The notes below the pieces were generated by a model. It did not search any database. It saw only the letters and a program-made list of their open reading frames with translations, and had not been told where the DNA came from. From Ananas comosus (lineage: Eukaryota > Streptophyta > Magnoliopsida > Poales > Bromeliaceae): 64,000 bases of DNA. Shown here piece after piece: positions 10,043 through 21,961 of this stretch. A program made the translations under genes and the position numbers. The DNA is taken from the NCBI RefSeq assembly GCF_001540865.1, contig NC_033638.1:10597755-10661754 (forward strand), in the 5' to 3' direction. Numbering within the stretch: position 1 is the first letter of the stretch; every line of letters begins with the position of its first letter.

Positions 10043-11374
10043 AAAAAGCGATGACGAACAAGCCGATGCGGAGCGCGAATCGTGGCGCGGGGATGGACGG
10101 CGGAGATCGCTTTGGGAATCGATCGTACGCGGCGGGGCCTTGGGCACGAGTGGGGGGGAGTGGGACCACCTGGGTAGGGGATTAATCTTATCGGTTCCTT
10201 CCCGCAGCATGACCAGCATTCTTATCACTATTATTATAATTTTTTATTATTATTATAACTTACAGAGCAGGGATGCGGATCTGCTGCGTGGGTTCGTGCA
10301 GCGAATCTTCTTACAAGTCGATCTCGGAGCCGTGCGGATGGAGGTTCACGTGGACTTACAGCAGGGGAGGAAACCGTTCGGTGCTCGACCAGGTTCACTG
10401 CACGCTTTATAAGCACTGTTACTATATAATACGCCTTGTAATTTCTACCGAGAAACGCAGTTGTGTAACGATCTTAATATAGCTAAAATTGTTATGGATT
10501 TAATTTAGTTATATTGCACAAATGACAAATTCGGTTAGATTCGGGACGCTGTGATTTTCATCGGAGTGCAAGAAAAGTAAAGTCTACATGCGCGTACACG
10601 AGATAGGTGCATCTAACGGAAAAATCATGAATTCAGTTCCCAAAACATGGGTCGGATCTTCTAAAATGAAAATAAACTCCTGGTAACCTTTTTGCAACAG
10701 ATGCACTTTTGTTGAGTGTGTCATAAGCTATTAAGGCTACCAAGCACAGCCATAGAAAGAACAAATAGTTGTCACGGAACAAACCCCCGCCCCAAAGTTA
10801 AAAAAAAAAAAAAAGAAAAAAAAAAAGAAAAAAAAAGAGGAGACAGGGAAGGTTCAACTTTTACATAAAGAATCAGATGTGCAAATTAGAAAGTAAATTT
10901 ACAACTTCTGTAACACAACATATATTGACTAGCCCACAAATTTCAATGTAAACCCTAATGGTTCAGATGACGAGGAGCAGAGTCCTGCTGATCACCGATC
11001 ACCGAAATAGACAAATTTGTAGTGTTGCCACAGAGGATTCGCACTTCTTTTATCCTTTTCATAAATTACAGAAAACCTTAAATATCTATAATAAAACTAT
11101 GTAAGACCACAAATGAAGCCAAAATTGTGGTACACATCAGCTTTCCATCTTGAGAACACATACTTTTGGATTCTGAGCTTTTACCTTGTCATTCGCATTA
11201 TGATCCACAAAGAAAAGTATGGTATTCATTAATATTAGAGATAACCAGTTTGTAGATGCATAGGCATATTGCTAAATTAATCAGATAGACAGATTACATG
11301 CTCGTAGAGAGACCCCCCTGCGAAATGATTTCCAGGCGCTTGTTAGTAACTCAAGTGGGGGCATTCAGCAGTAG
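9788..11374. other. Promoter and intergenic region with CT/GA microsatellites and poly-A tracts
   Basis: The region holds (GC)n then (GA)n at about 9853-9894 and two (CT)n blocks (9949-9978 and 10013-10042) around an N. A (TTA)n-like patch lies near 10230 and an A-rich tract at 10800-10838. A GC-richer stretch (10050-10410) has short open frames on both strands but nothing recognisable. The part nearest 11374 is probably 3' untranslated sequence of the SDIR1-type gene. Confidence 0.5.
9948..10070. repeat. Near-identical duplicated block flanking an N (probable assembly join)
   Basis: The block CCCTCTCA-(CT)n-TAAAAAGCG..GACGAACAAGCCGATGCG occurs twice in a row, at about 9948-10005 and 10007-10068. 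The copies are separated only by the single N at 10006 and differ at one or two positions. This is the pattern expected from two overlapping contig ends that were joined without merging. Confidence 0.7.
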
Positions 11375-14331
11375 CTAAACCATAAAAGAAGCATCCGCTT
11401 CACCATTATTACTTTCTTGCCATCCAGAACCTGCCCTATGTTTACATACAGGGCATGTACCTTGTTGACGTAGCCATGGATCGATGCAGTTAGCATGAAA
11501 CTGAGTGAGAGGAAAAAAAAAGATAGTTGTCGCCATAACAAAGATCGACGCAAAAACATAGTGAATAAGAAAAAACTTTGGCGGAAAAAAGGAATACAGA
11601 TTTTTGCTGTTTATGCATACCCTTAGTGAGTAGGGTTGATTACCTGATGCAAACATGGTAGACTTCTTATTAGTTCTCCCACATTGACTTGCTCCAAGCA
11701 AACACTGCATGTGAGTTCATCTTCTGCTGTTTTGTTAGTCCCATCCTGTTTGCCATTCTCTTGCCTTTTCTGCTCAGTGACAATGAAATCAGTAAGAATT
11801 TTTCTCATTTCTCAAGGTAGCTACAGCAGCCAAAAGGGTAGATTGTGGAGCGAAAAATGTGAAGCCCAAGCCCACGCGAAGCAAAGCATACGACGCATGT
11901 AGGAACCCGTTACCCTCGAAAGCTAAAACCTTTAGATTTGGGCCCGATGCGTAACTGTGTATCAACCCTTTATTTAATTACTGTCTTTCCCTGTGAGACT
12001 ATTTTTCACATGTGAACAACCCAACAAAGAGGTTATTTGAAATAAAAGAAAGTGATAACTGATAGAACATTCCACCTCCATCATCTAAATGTCGGTGCAT
12101 GAACCAGCATTTTCACGATAAGTCATGTGAATTTCAGCATTTCATATAATATGTCTATTACAGTAATTTGTAATAAAATAAGAAGCAACTAAACCTATCA
12201 AAAGATCGAGCTTTCTTAAAATTTATAAGACTGGACAACTTTGATACTTCCTATCACTGCAATAGCTACAGCAGCAAAATTTTTATCCATCACCTGAAAC
12301 TTTAGATATCATATTATTAAAAATGGTCCTGTGCATCATCTATTGTGAGCCATGAAACTGACACTACAAGGGTACTAAGAAATCTTGAAAGGATCCTCCA
12401 TTCCTTTTCTCCCACAAAGTATATAAAAGGGTCTACTGCACTGTCTTTGCTGATATGCCAGTGGCACATCTTATCTATTGGAACAACTTCATAATCAAGT
12501 AAATGATGACAGAATTAAGTTCCACAAGCAACCGTTTGCATTGTGTGCAAGAAAAATAATAATAAGAAGAAAGATAACTTAGCTGCCAGAAAGATCCTTC
12601 ACTCCATCTATGGTTAAAGAAGGTCCCACAATACATTGCACTACCCAGAATTTCAACCAGACAATAAATTTTCTGGCTACCTATTCGCCATCACCCCTTT
12701 GGTGTCTCCTACACTGATGTATTAAGTACGATCCAAGTCTTGAGTTAGGACAAAAATGAGAATAAGACATGACATGGCTCACAGTGGTGGCCTACAGTTT
12801 TGAACTACCCAAACAACTGAATAAACTTCTAGCTGATTTACCGTATAACAGTAGGATGATGATGGCGCAGATAAAGATAGAATGATTCATCCAAAGCCAC
12901 TAAATTGAATTGTTGAGTATTTGTATAGAAGAGAAAAGCAATTCGATTATGCACATTGTATTTATACAGACTATAATTTGCTCATTTCAATAGATCTTTC
13001 GTTTTCTTACCTACTTGTATGCGTAGATTATGCAACAGCTAAACTTTTTTGTTTAAAATTCCATGAATTTAAAAGTATATACAGCAATTAAACTACAAAA
13101 TAGAATGTAATGTCCACAAAATACAAAATAGAATGTAAATTGGTACCTCATTCACAAATCCTGAAGATGAAGGACCCTGTTGCGCAGATGATACATCACT
13201 GGCGAAACCAAAAATTCAAATGTAACTATTCAATCAAAATTATGCGGATTCATATACAGCAATCACACTAAAGGAAACCATATAAATCATTTGGTACAAT
13301 TGCTAGATCAGTGACAATGGTATGTATGCTAATGTGGGAAAGGGTTCGATCCTACCTTTGTCGGGTAGAGGAAGCTCCCCGATTCGACTGACCTTTGTAC
13401 TTATGAACAGGAAGAGCATTTATCTCTTCCTCGGTCATAGAAGGAGAGTGAGGACTGTTATCAGAGTCTAAGGCTCTCAAAGCATCGTAATCTACAAAAA
13501 GAACAAGGCAACCATGGGTCTTAGACAGACAGAAAAAACATTGTCATTCCCTTAAAAAAAGAAAGGAAGAGAAACAGAAAAAAGATAGAAACTTCACAAT
13601 ATGGCAGTACCTAAATCATCAAACTCTCGGTCGAGAAGAGCAAGTTGGAGTCTGAGGCTTTGTAGGCGCCCTCTTGTTGCAAATGCTATTGAAGGTGGAA
13701 CATGCAACCGAAGCTCAGTATGGCCAAGCAAGCCACTTGCAGCAGCTGCCGCATGAGCTTGGGCTTGTGCTTGAAGTTGCTGACATGTAGCATACATCCT
13801 AAGGCCGGTGGCCATTAGAAACACACCCAGCACTAGCCAAAGCTACAAAGTACAATACACCAATAAAAGGTAAATAAATCTTTTCAATCATATAGTTGAC
13901 ATTTTTGATAAGAAAGTAGAACATTTTGCATAGAAGTACCAGAAAGTTTGGCGACATCTGATGCGAGTTGAGTATCATGAAGAGCAGGAGAACTGCCAAA
14001 TCGACAATTTTCGGCAATATTAAGTATGACAATTAAACTAAATTCTGAAAAAAAAAAAAAAGGAGGAAATCTTTCACACTCAATTTGCTTAAAGAAGTTA
14101 AGGTGGGTACCTGTGACGAGAAAAGCCATAGAATTGGTATTAACTGGCCGAGTTCCTGCATGAATTCGCTGCGTAGCCACAGAGCAAATAATAAGAACGC
14201 ATAGAATGAAGTATAATATCCCAAACCTTTGGAATATGCAAACAAGTACATACTATGGCGCGCCGCTCTGGAACGAAACTTGGTAACCCCATTTCGGGGT
14301 CGGCCCTGCTGCCCCGGAAGACAAAGCTCAT
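11375..14331 (-). CDS. SDIR1: SDIR1-type RING-H2 E3 ubiquitin ligase
   Basis: Eight minus-strand exons (14331-14254, 14168-14111, 13992-13940, 13842-13611, 13491-13356, 13198-13147, 11769-11644, 11500-11375) give 286 residues, against about 273 in Arabidopsis SDIR1. SDIR1 is an endoplasmic-reticulum membrane E3 ligase that acts positively in ABA, salt and drought signalling. The protein opens with MSFVFRGSRAD and has two membrane segments (about 38-57 and 62-82). It then carries the family-specific ELRLHVPPSIAFATRGRLQ block, and ends in a RING-H2 finger with C224, C227, C242, H244, H247, C250, C261 and C264. All eight zinc ligands are present, so the ligase should be active. The exon 6-7 intron (about 1.4 kb) is the largest. 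Every junction is GT-AG and phase-consistent. The residues encoded by exons 5-6 (about 145-203) are the most divergent part. Confidence 0.93.
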
Positions 14332-16382
14332 GGTGCCTGATGCCGACTAGAACGGTCGGAAACACCACAAATTCCGACCCAAGTTTGCTTCTTTTCGCTG
14401 ATCAGAGCAGCATAGAAGAATGGGAATCTAGTAGAAGAGATGTTCTTCTTCCCTAAATTCGAATCAGAATAAGAAATCATATACATATATGCTCACATAT
14501 AAAAGGAAATCGTATATAATTGAGTTCCAAATGTGACATTTCACAAGGTTATCGTACCGAAAGCGATTTTTCAACAAAACCCTACCTAATTACGATTACC
14601 ATTCAGATGATTCCAAACAATTCTAAAGCCCTCTAGTCTCCAGAACTTTCCACCGAAAACCCTAGAATCATCGATTTCGGGGATTATTAACGACCAATTC
14701 GAATCCGATCAACTGGGAAACATGAAATCGAAGCGAATGCGAAACAAAAAGTAGAGAAATTTACCAAGAACAAACACTGATTCCCTTGAGGATTACTCGG
14801 CTCTCCGTCGAATAAAAGGGAACGAGAGGAGAGGCGCAGGGGGTAAATAAACGGGCGAAGAAGGATAAGCGGCGCTTTTATCCCAGCGGTATAATTAATT
14901 ATTTAATTATTAAGATTAATTCCGGAGTTATTCGAGGGGTGTTTTCCGAAATACGAGGGAGAACTTATCCGGATGTCGAGCATTATTATGATAGAGCGTG
15001 CATAAAGTTATTCGACGTACTAAAATAAGGTCTACGTCCAAAACCAAGTTGTACCTAATTAGCACGGACCACTCAAATTAAGATTTGGATCAACAATTAA
15101 TAATTACTTAGACTCTTTATTTTTTTTATTAAAACAATCTATATATATATATATCTCTCCGATTTATTATTATCCTTGTTATCCCGGGTGGCTAATGGGT
15201 CCAGGCCCGAGCCCAAACGGGTGGGTAAAGACCTTACAATGCCTAAAACCATACGGGCCGGGCCCAAATCAAAGAAGTTTTAAAACTATCCTAAAAAGTT
15301 TTAAAACTAGCAATAGATTCTCCGCATTTTTGAGGCCCTAGTTGCCACACTCTATATAGCTAAATTTATATACTTAATAAATGAAGCAGGTAGTGTGTTA
15401 TCTTTCTCTTTAAAAAAAGAAAAAAAAACAGTGTCGAAGATAGTGGTTCTTATTCTGTTGGAAAAGTTTTTAGATAATGGGAGTTTCTGAAGCCGTAAAG
15501 AATCCTAAGCTTGTAATAGATTCATGCAAGAACCATTGTCTGGGGCAGAGTGGTTCTTATTCTGCCGAAAAAGTTTTTTCAAATGGCAGGGGTTCTAAAA
15601 CGAAAAACAGGGGTTTCATTCAAGAAATTTCGATTTTACTGCAATAAAAATATTGTCGAGAGAATTATAATACATATAAAAAAAAAATTTTTTCCTAAAA
15701 TATTAATCAAACGACATTTCGTGGAACACCTTGCATCAATAAATCTTGACAGTATATAATAACTCAAAATAATATTACCACGAATAAACACCTCACACAC
15801 TTGTCTTCTAGTCAATTATCCTCTCTTTTTTTCCTCAAAAAAAAAAAAAGTTAATTATCCTCTTCATTTGTAATATTTTATTTAAATATATACTCTAATC
15901 AATCTTGCAATTCTCTTGCACATAAAGAGAAGGTCACCTTCTATCTATCGACTGAAAGAAATATCGACCAATCTAGCATTTGACTCTTTGACATGACCAA
16001 ATTGCTGGGCGACAAAGTGTAGGACCGCAATTTGAAAAGTAGTTGAAGGACAAGCACTGCTGAGAACACGAAATAACCATTGAAATTATATAATGTTAGC
16101 CGAATGGCAAACCATTATGCCATTGCCCTACTATACACCCAAAGAATTACATTAGCAGGACCATCTACAGTCATCTACAATCTTTATAATAAATCATCCA
16201 CGGCACGCGTATGCGCCGCCACCAGATTAAACACCCTATGAAAATTCTTCTCACTGAGCTGTGACCGGATAATGGCTCTAAGATGTGGATCAGTGCGAGT
16301 TTGAAAGGCGGCGTGCGAACAACAACGGATGAAATGGTCTCACTTTGAGGAGGAGATTGCGCTCGGAAGTGCAGGAGTCACG
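14332..16382. other. Intergenic region between SDIR1-type and PCS1-like genes
   Basis: The first few hundred bases are the promoter and leader of the SDIR1-type gene. A GC-containing patch lies at 15180-15260. A SINE 3'-end copy lies at about 15354-15420, followed by A-rich tracts. Nothing else is recognisable. Confidence 0.45.
15354..15425 (+). mobile_element. 3' fragment of the same SINE family
   Basis: The segment GCTAAATTTATATACTTAAT..GAAGCAGGTAGTGTGTTATC followed by an A-rich tail matches the 3' body of the SINE at 7027-7170. The tRNA-like head is not recognisable, so this is a 5'-truncated copy. Confidence 0.45.
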
Positions 16383-17576
16383 TCATAGAGAGAGGGCCTC
16401 GGTGAGGCGCTGGGCGGCGAGGTCGCAGCGGACGGGGGCGAAGCCGACGCGGCGGTTGTCGAGGTCGTATTCGACCCAGAGGTTCTGCTGGTGGTGGTGG
16501 CCAATGACGTAGGCCGACATGGGCACCAGGTCGGAGTTCCCGAACGTGGCGCACCAGACCCCGTCCCCACCCCGCCTCTCCCCCTCCACCCGGTACAGTA
16601 ACCGCTCCCCGCTCACCCTCAGCTCCGCCCCGCGGAGCACCACACCCACCTCCGGCAATCGCGACGGCAATGGCGCCCCCGCCCCCGCCCCCGCCGCTGG
16701 GATCCTGAAGCAGAGGTCGAACGCGCCTTGGAAGACGAAGTCGGGCTCGTTGAGCGGCGTGAGGAGCGCCCGGGTTTGGCGTAAAAATTCGACCTTGAGC
16801 GCGTCGTAGGCGTCGCCGAGGAGGAAGGTGAACTGGGTCCCCGAGTCCACCATGGTTTGGCCCGCGCCCGTGTGGTCCGGGGCGAGCACGGACTTGGGGA
16901 TGGGGAGGAGCGCGGCGCCCACGCGGATGCCCTCGAGCTGGACCGAGTAGGCGACGCGGTCGAAGTAGGGGAGCGGGAGCGAGATCTCGATGAGCGGGGT
17001 GTAGTTCAAGCGCGGAGCGAAGGGCGCGGAGCCCGCGTCGCCCCCGAGGAGGAGGACCCCGGAGTCGTCGCGGTCGGAGATGCAGTAGGAGAAGCGGCGC
17101 GTGGCGCTCTGGGTCACGAAGGAGAGCGCGCCCCTGTTCATGCCCAGGAGCCCGTGGGTGGCCGCGGCGGCGGCGGAGGAGTCGTAGGAGGAGAAGATGC
17201 AGCCGAAGACGGTGCGGAGGGGAGGGGGGCGGCCGAGGAGGAAGGAATCGGCGGCGAGGGAGCCCTCGGAGGAGGAGGCGTCGGCGTAGGAGAGGGAGAC
17301 GCGGCAGGCGTTGGAGGAGGGGTCGCACGAAGGGGGGACGGGGAGGTCGCGGGCCTGGGATTGGCAAGCAGGGGAGGAGCAGGGGAGGGGCCGGTACGAG
17401 GAAGAGGCGAGCAGGTTGAACGAGTTGGGCGACGAGGACGTGTTGCAGAGGAGCCACGAGAGCTCGCTCCCGGTGTCGAGCACCATGGACACGTTCTGGG
17501 GCGGGGCGCCCACCGCGGGAAGGGGAGAGTATACGACGGAGGAAGAGAGGAGCCCATTACTTGTGGTGTTGCGCAC
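16383..17576 (-). CDS. PCS1-like aspartic protease, 5' end unclear
   Basis: A single minus-strand frame of 397 codons encodes an A1-family pepsin-like protease closest to Arabidopsis PCS1 (PROMOTION OF CELL SURVIVAL 1), an ER protease needed in embryos and reproductive tissue. Both catalytic motifs are present: DTGS (34-37) and DSGT (244-247). PCS1-type landmarks are LPCSSPACQSQARDLPVPPS, HTGAGQTMVDSGTQFTF, GNSDLVPMSAYVIGHHHQQN and a RCDLAAQRL end. The family normally starts 50-60 residues earlier with a signal peptide. Here the frame is closed by a stop about 35 bases upstream of 17576, the first codon at 17576 is GTG, and no in-frame ATG precedes Met31, which lies just before DTGS. The 5' end is therefore truncated, frameshifted, or on an unseen exon. 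The coding region is extremely GC-rich. Confidence 0.82.
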   Translation of the reverse strand: MRNTTSNGLLSSSVVYSPLPAVGAPPQNVSMVLDTGSELSWLLCNTSSSPNSFNLLASSSYRPLPCSSPACQSQARDLPVPPSCDPSSNACRVSLSYADASSSEGSLAADSFLLGRPPPLRTVFGCIFSSYDSSAAAAATHGLLGMNRGALSFVTQSATRRFSYCISDRDDSGVLLLGGDAGSAPFAPRLNYTPLIEISLPLPYFDRVAYSVQLEGIRVGAALLPIPKSVLAPDHTGAGQTMVDSGTQFTFLLGDAYDALKVEFLRQTRALLTPLNEPDFVFQGAFDLCFRIPAAGAGAGAPLPSRLPEVGVVLRGAELRVSGERLLYRVEGERRGGDGVWCATFGNSDLVPMSAYVIGHHHQQNLWVEYDLDNRRVGFAPVRCDLAAQRLTEALSL

Positions 17577-17945
17577 CGTGGAAGAAGATGAAGGAGAGGA
17601 GAGGAGAGGATTTCAATAATGCAGTACAAGTGCGAGAGAAGTGAGTGAACATAAAAGGGCAGAGAGAGAGCGAAGAGAAAAATCTGTGCTTTGTGTGGCG
17701 ACGCGGACGGAGGAGGGAAAGTCTCCTCTCCCTCCCCCCCTCTCTCTGTCGTTTATTGCGATTGTGGAAACAGAACAAGTTGCTCTGTTTCTAAGAGGGG
17801 GACCCTCTATGGAGAGAGGATTAATATTTTAGTGGAAATTATTAATTTAACAGACAAGCATGTGGACTAATGTTAGATTTGATTTTATCTCTTGTCGGGC
17901 AATTAGACCATTAATTTATAATTAGTGATTGCAACACCTCCCTCC

Positions 17946-18020
<75 letters not shown>

Positions 18021-19115
18021 CCCGAGATCTCCGCCCCTCTTATATACAAGTCACACTAGTTTGGTGAGAGTTTTATGTGTTGCTTAACTCTCTGGCAATG
18101 AACGTGTCCAAAATAGTTATTTTAGTCAGACTATTATTCTAAAAATATTAGTGATCGAATATGAAAAGAAAAATTTGGTAATTAGATTTTGCACTAATTT
18201 GGTTCTACGAATTCATTTATTTTTCTGATCTAAGATGACCTGATAAGTGTAGTAGTCTTAATTTCCGCATGAAGCAAATTTTGAACCGAAAAATTCACTC
18301 ACAAAATATAACTATCAATCAATTGTTATAAGCAGTGCATGATTAAACTTTTATATGAAAGAAATAGTTAAAAGTATTATACTAGTAACTAATACGTCAA
18401 AAATGGATCGACACGCACACAATTAAGAATGGATGGTGATTGGGCATCATAGACCTCCGAGAAGGTAGAAAGCGAGGCTGCTAGCTACATCCGTAACCAC
18501 CAGCAGCATCACATACATGGCTCTGTTCATTAGTCCATGTCATGGGACTTTGCCAACCTTGCACGATCCTTTACAGCCGCAGAGATTGAGATAATGTGAC
18601 CGTCTCCGCGCCAGGACTCGCAGCAAAAGCCACTGTACCATCACGAATGCATAAAGTAGTTGGTTGCTCTTGTCCTCTTCACTAAATTCTATGTGTGGTG
18701 TCCTTAGGCATCTTAAATAAAAAAAATTAATAGCTAAAACTTACCGGGACCCTTAAATATATAATTTCTTGCATGTCAATTAAGCAGATGGCATGCTATT
18801 TTCTCTTCAGAAACAAAATATTATAAGCGCATATAGAAACTCAATATCCGCACTCCTATATATATTGTGTAGAGTTATGTAACAACCTATAGTATCCGGG
18901 GGAGGGAGGGATCGGAGTTGGTAGCATTACCCGTATATGTGGGCCGTGTGACCTGAGGATAACCTAACCCTAGCTGATCCAACTCTCAACCTGAATATCC
19001 TAATCCCATCATTATCCTATACAGTGATGATATGTACATATTGATCCATATGTCACCATTCAATAATCAAAAGGAGGACCCTTACGTTTTTCTTTTCTTT
19101 TTTTTTTTCACCAAC

Positions 19116-19160
<45 letters not shown>

Positions 19161-19860
19161 CTGATCTAATTAGTACGTGCGATGCAGCTGGATTTTCCGT
19201 TTTGAATGATTGAATTCAAATTATTCTATTTTAAAATCCTACTAAAGGAGTATTATTAATTCAATTCCTTTATTGTGTAGATTTGGGATACGCGGTTTCA
19301 TTATTATTATTATTGATGGCGCTAGTATTTAATTACAAATTTCCACTGGGTTGACGTAAATTAACAATGCTTTTGTATTGTTTGTTCACTGCACAAAAAA
19401 TTCGTTAATTAATTAATTGTTTGTACAAAAAAAGAGAGTGGTACGGTGAAGTTGGAGCAATTCGGAAAACACGGGGAATCATCACCATTAATAACAGCGA
19501 CGTGGGCCCCCAACAATTTAGAAAAAGTTTCCACCGGGACAGTGCATAAATGGGCGCAGTCCTAAAAATAGCCTCCCATTTATTAGTATTTCTCCGCACG
19601 ACTTTTGAAAATGCTTCTATCCAGCTGTAAAAAAATTAATTCCGAAAATTTTACTGCAGCAACAATCACACGCCCTCTTTGGATATCTCTGAAAACGTAG
19701 CATAATATAGTTAAATTATACTATACCGATAGAAAAATTATTTTCTGAAACATTTGGGAAAAAGAAAAAAAACGAAAGTTTTAGAGTATAGTTAAGCTAT
19801 ACTTCAAAAAATAAAGTAAAATTATAATTCACTTTAACCAAAGAAAAAAAATTTCACCAT
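17577..19860. other. Gene-poor region with (CT)n microsatellite
   Basis: The stretch next to 17576 would be the protease leader and promoter. A compound (CT)n block spans about 17950-18017 and a (TA)n tract about 19118-19155. A GC-moderate island at 18400-18700 has no long open frame and no hairpin that I can match to a known microRNA. Nothing else is identified. Confidence 0.45.
17950..18017. repeat. (CT)n microsatellite
   Basis: Two adjacent uninterrupted CT runs are separated by a CCTT interruption. They lie about 370 bases upstream of the PCS1-like frame. Confidence 0.9.
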
Positions 19861-19884
19861 TCTTAAACTTCCTTATCCCAAATA

Positions 19885-20600
19885 TGTATTAAGTTCTAAA
19901 TTTTAAATTTCAAACGAGATTTTAAATTTTAAATTTTATAATTAAATTTATATTAAAATTTTTAATTCCAAATTTTAAATTTTAAATATCAAAAATTTAA
20001 ATTTTAAATTTTCTAATTTTATAATTTTAAATTTTAATTTTTGAATATCAAAATTTAAATTTTAAATCTTTCAATTTTATAATTTCAAATTTTAAATTTT
20101 AAATTTTAAATTTTCAAATTTCAAATTTCAAGCTTTAAATTTTAAATTTAAGTTTTACATTTTAAATTTCAAATCTCAAATATAAATTTTAAATTTCAAA
20201 TTTCAAATTTCAAACTTTAAATTTTAAATTTTAAGTTTTAAATTTCAATTTTCAAATTTCAAATTTCAAATCTCAAATCTCAAATCTCAAATCTCAAATT
20301 TCAAATTTCAAAATCTCAAATCTCAAATTTTAAATTTCAAATTTTCATTTTTAAATATATTTGTTAAGTTTTAAATTTTAAATTCTAAATTCAAATTCTA
20401 AATTTTAAATTTAAATTTAAATTTAAAATCTTTGATTTCATAATTTTAAATTTTAAAACTTTGATTTCAAAATTTTAAAATTTAAATTTTAAATCTTTGA
20501 TTTCAATTTTTTGAATTTCAAAATTTAAAAATTAAATTTAGATTTTTCTATTTTAAATTTTCAAATTTGAATTTTGAAATTTGAAATTTTAGATTTAAAC
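19885..20600. repeat. Degenerate A/T-rich heptamer satellite (AAATTTT/AAATTTC)
   Basis: More than 700 bases consist almost entirely of variants of a short unit that alternates A-triplets with T-runs, such as AAATTTTAAATTTC and AAATCTC. Local homogeneity varies: a block of TCAAATC units occurs at about 20265-20320. There is no coding potential. Because the unit is nearly self-complementary, the strand could fold into many small hairpins. Confidence 0.85.
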
Positions 20601-20886
20601 TTCAGTTTATAAATTTAAACAAAAATATTTTTTTTATACTTTACTAACATTTTTGCAGTATTTTTTTTTTAGAAATTCAGCGCGCCACACTGGGCTTAAT
20701 TAATGAGATTTGTTTTGGCTTAAATAAACTAACATTCTGTCTTGCAGCGAGAGGCTGGATTTGCACGAGTTACGTTCGACATGGCGGAAGGTCGAGTTGG
20801 GTCGATTCATATTTGAAATAGTGTGAAATTGATTGGACCAAGCTACAATTGAGATCAATGGGCGTCGTACTCGTAAAGTTTAAGAC

Positions 20887-21697
20887 TCCGTTTGGTTCGG
20901 GAATAAAGAAGGAATAATAAAAGTTATCCCCGCTATCCCGTAAAACGAGATGCTTTTGGACTGAAATATTTTATCCCTATCAAACATTACTATTCTCGAC
21001 TATCTCGGCATAGCTTGGAATTTACTATTCCATTATTTTGGTAGAATAGTGCTATTCGAAAATTTAATTTCAAGTTTTAATAAGATTATAAATTGAATTA
21101 AAACTAAATTGTATAGACATAACATGTTATATATTATAATATATTATTTCTATTATAAAATTATAATTGTACTACTTAATTTATTACTCTAATAAATATT
21201 TAATTAGCTATTTGAGTAATTAATTTGCTAATCAAATAATTAATTATTTATTAGTGTACTTATTCAATAATCAATATTTATATTGATTAATTAATCAATA
21301 TTTTGACTAATTTAATTATCTGATTGTTATTAACTAATTAATTTATTAATTTATTAAATTACTTGTGATCAATTAAATTATTAATTACTAATTAATTTAT
21401 AATTAACATTTAGCGTTATTTAGCAATATTCATGATTAATTAGTATAATATTAAATAAGTTGAATTATTATTTAATCAATATTTTTTATTAATTAATTAG
21501 ATAAGATATTATTATATTAAAAGTATAATTATTTTTATTCTTACTTTTTCAATTTAACTATCCAAATGCTATTTTGCTTATTTCCGAAAAAAGTTTATTT
21601 TTCATTCAAATGCAAAATTAATTTTATTTTTATTTATCTTAATAGCTGCATCTATTTTAGTGGTAGCCTAAAATAGCTAATTTTCGAACCAAACGAT
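20887..21697. mobile_element. Probable non-autonomous DNA transposon with CGTTTGGTTCG ends
   Basis: The left end reads CCGTTTGGTTCGGGAATAAA and the right end, in reverse complement, TCGTTTGGTTCGAAAATTAG. This gives a terminal inverted repeat of about 11 bp. Ends containing GTTTGGTT are common among plant Harbinger- and hAT-type MITEs. The interior is AT-rich and non-coding. No clear target-site duplication can be read, so the superfamily is open. Confidence 0.55.
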
Positions 21698-21930
21698 AAC
21701 TAGGTCAATTTATTAAGTATTTCGAACAGTTCGAGCTTATGATATGACAGTTTGGATGCTAACTCATCTTGAATGATTGATTAGAAGTGTCAGCACATTG
21801 GATCAAATGAGAAGATCTCGAGCCTGAGCGCTGCTTAATTACCAGCTGGTGACAGGACCAGCACAAATGTCTTTAAAGGCGAACATAATAATTAAACTAA
21901 CATCATTGTTCGATATATTAATAGCTAGGT

Positions 21931-21961
<31 letters not shown>

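Noticed and set aside
10050..10412. Small coding gene in the GC-rich stretch upstream of the FHY1-like gene
   Set aside because: Short frames on both strands without recognisable motif; the region is next to an assembly ambiguity.
16378..17457. 360-codon minus-strand frame overlapping the protease
   Set aside because: Arg/Pro/Leu-only composition in a shifted frame of a GC-rich gene; the protease frame has both catalytic motifs.
16857..17591. Long open frame of about 240 codons on the plus strand
   Set aside because: It is antisense to the PCS1-like protease, Gly/Glu/Arg low-complexity, and explained by the extreme GC content of the real gene.
18400..18700. Possible microRNA172-like or non-coding RNA gene
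   Set aside because: A CAGCAGCATCA string is present but the mature sequence and stem are not.
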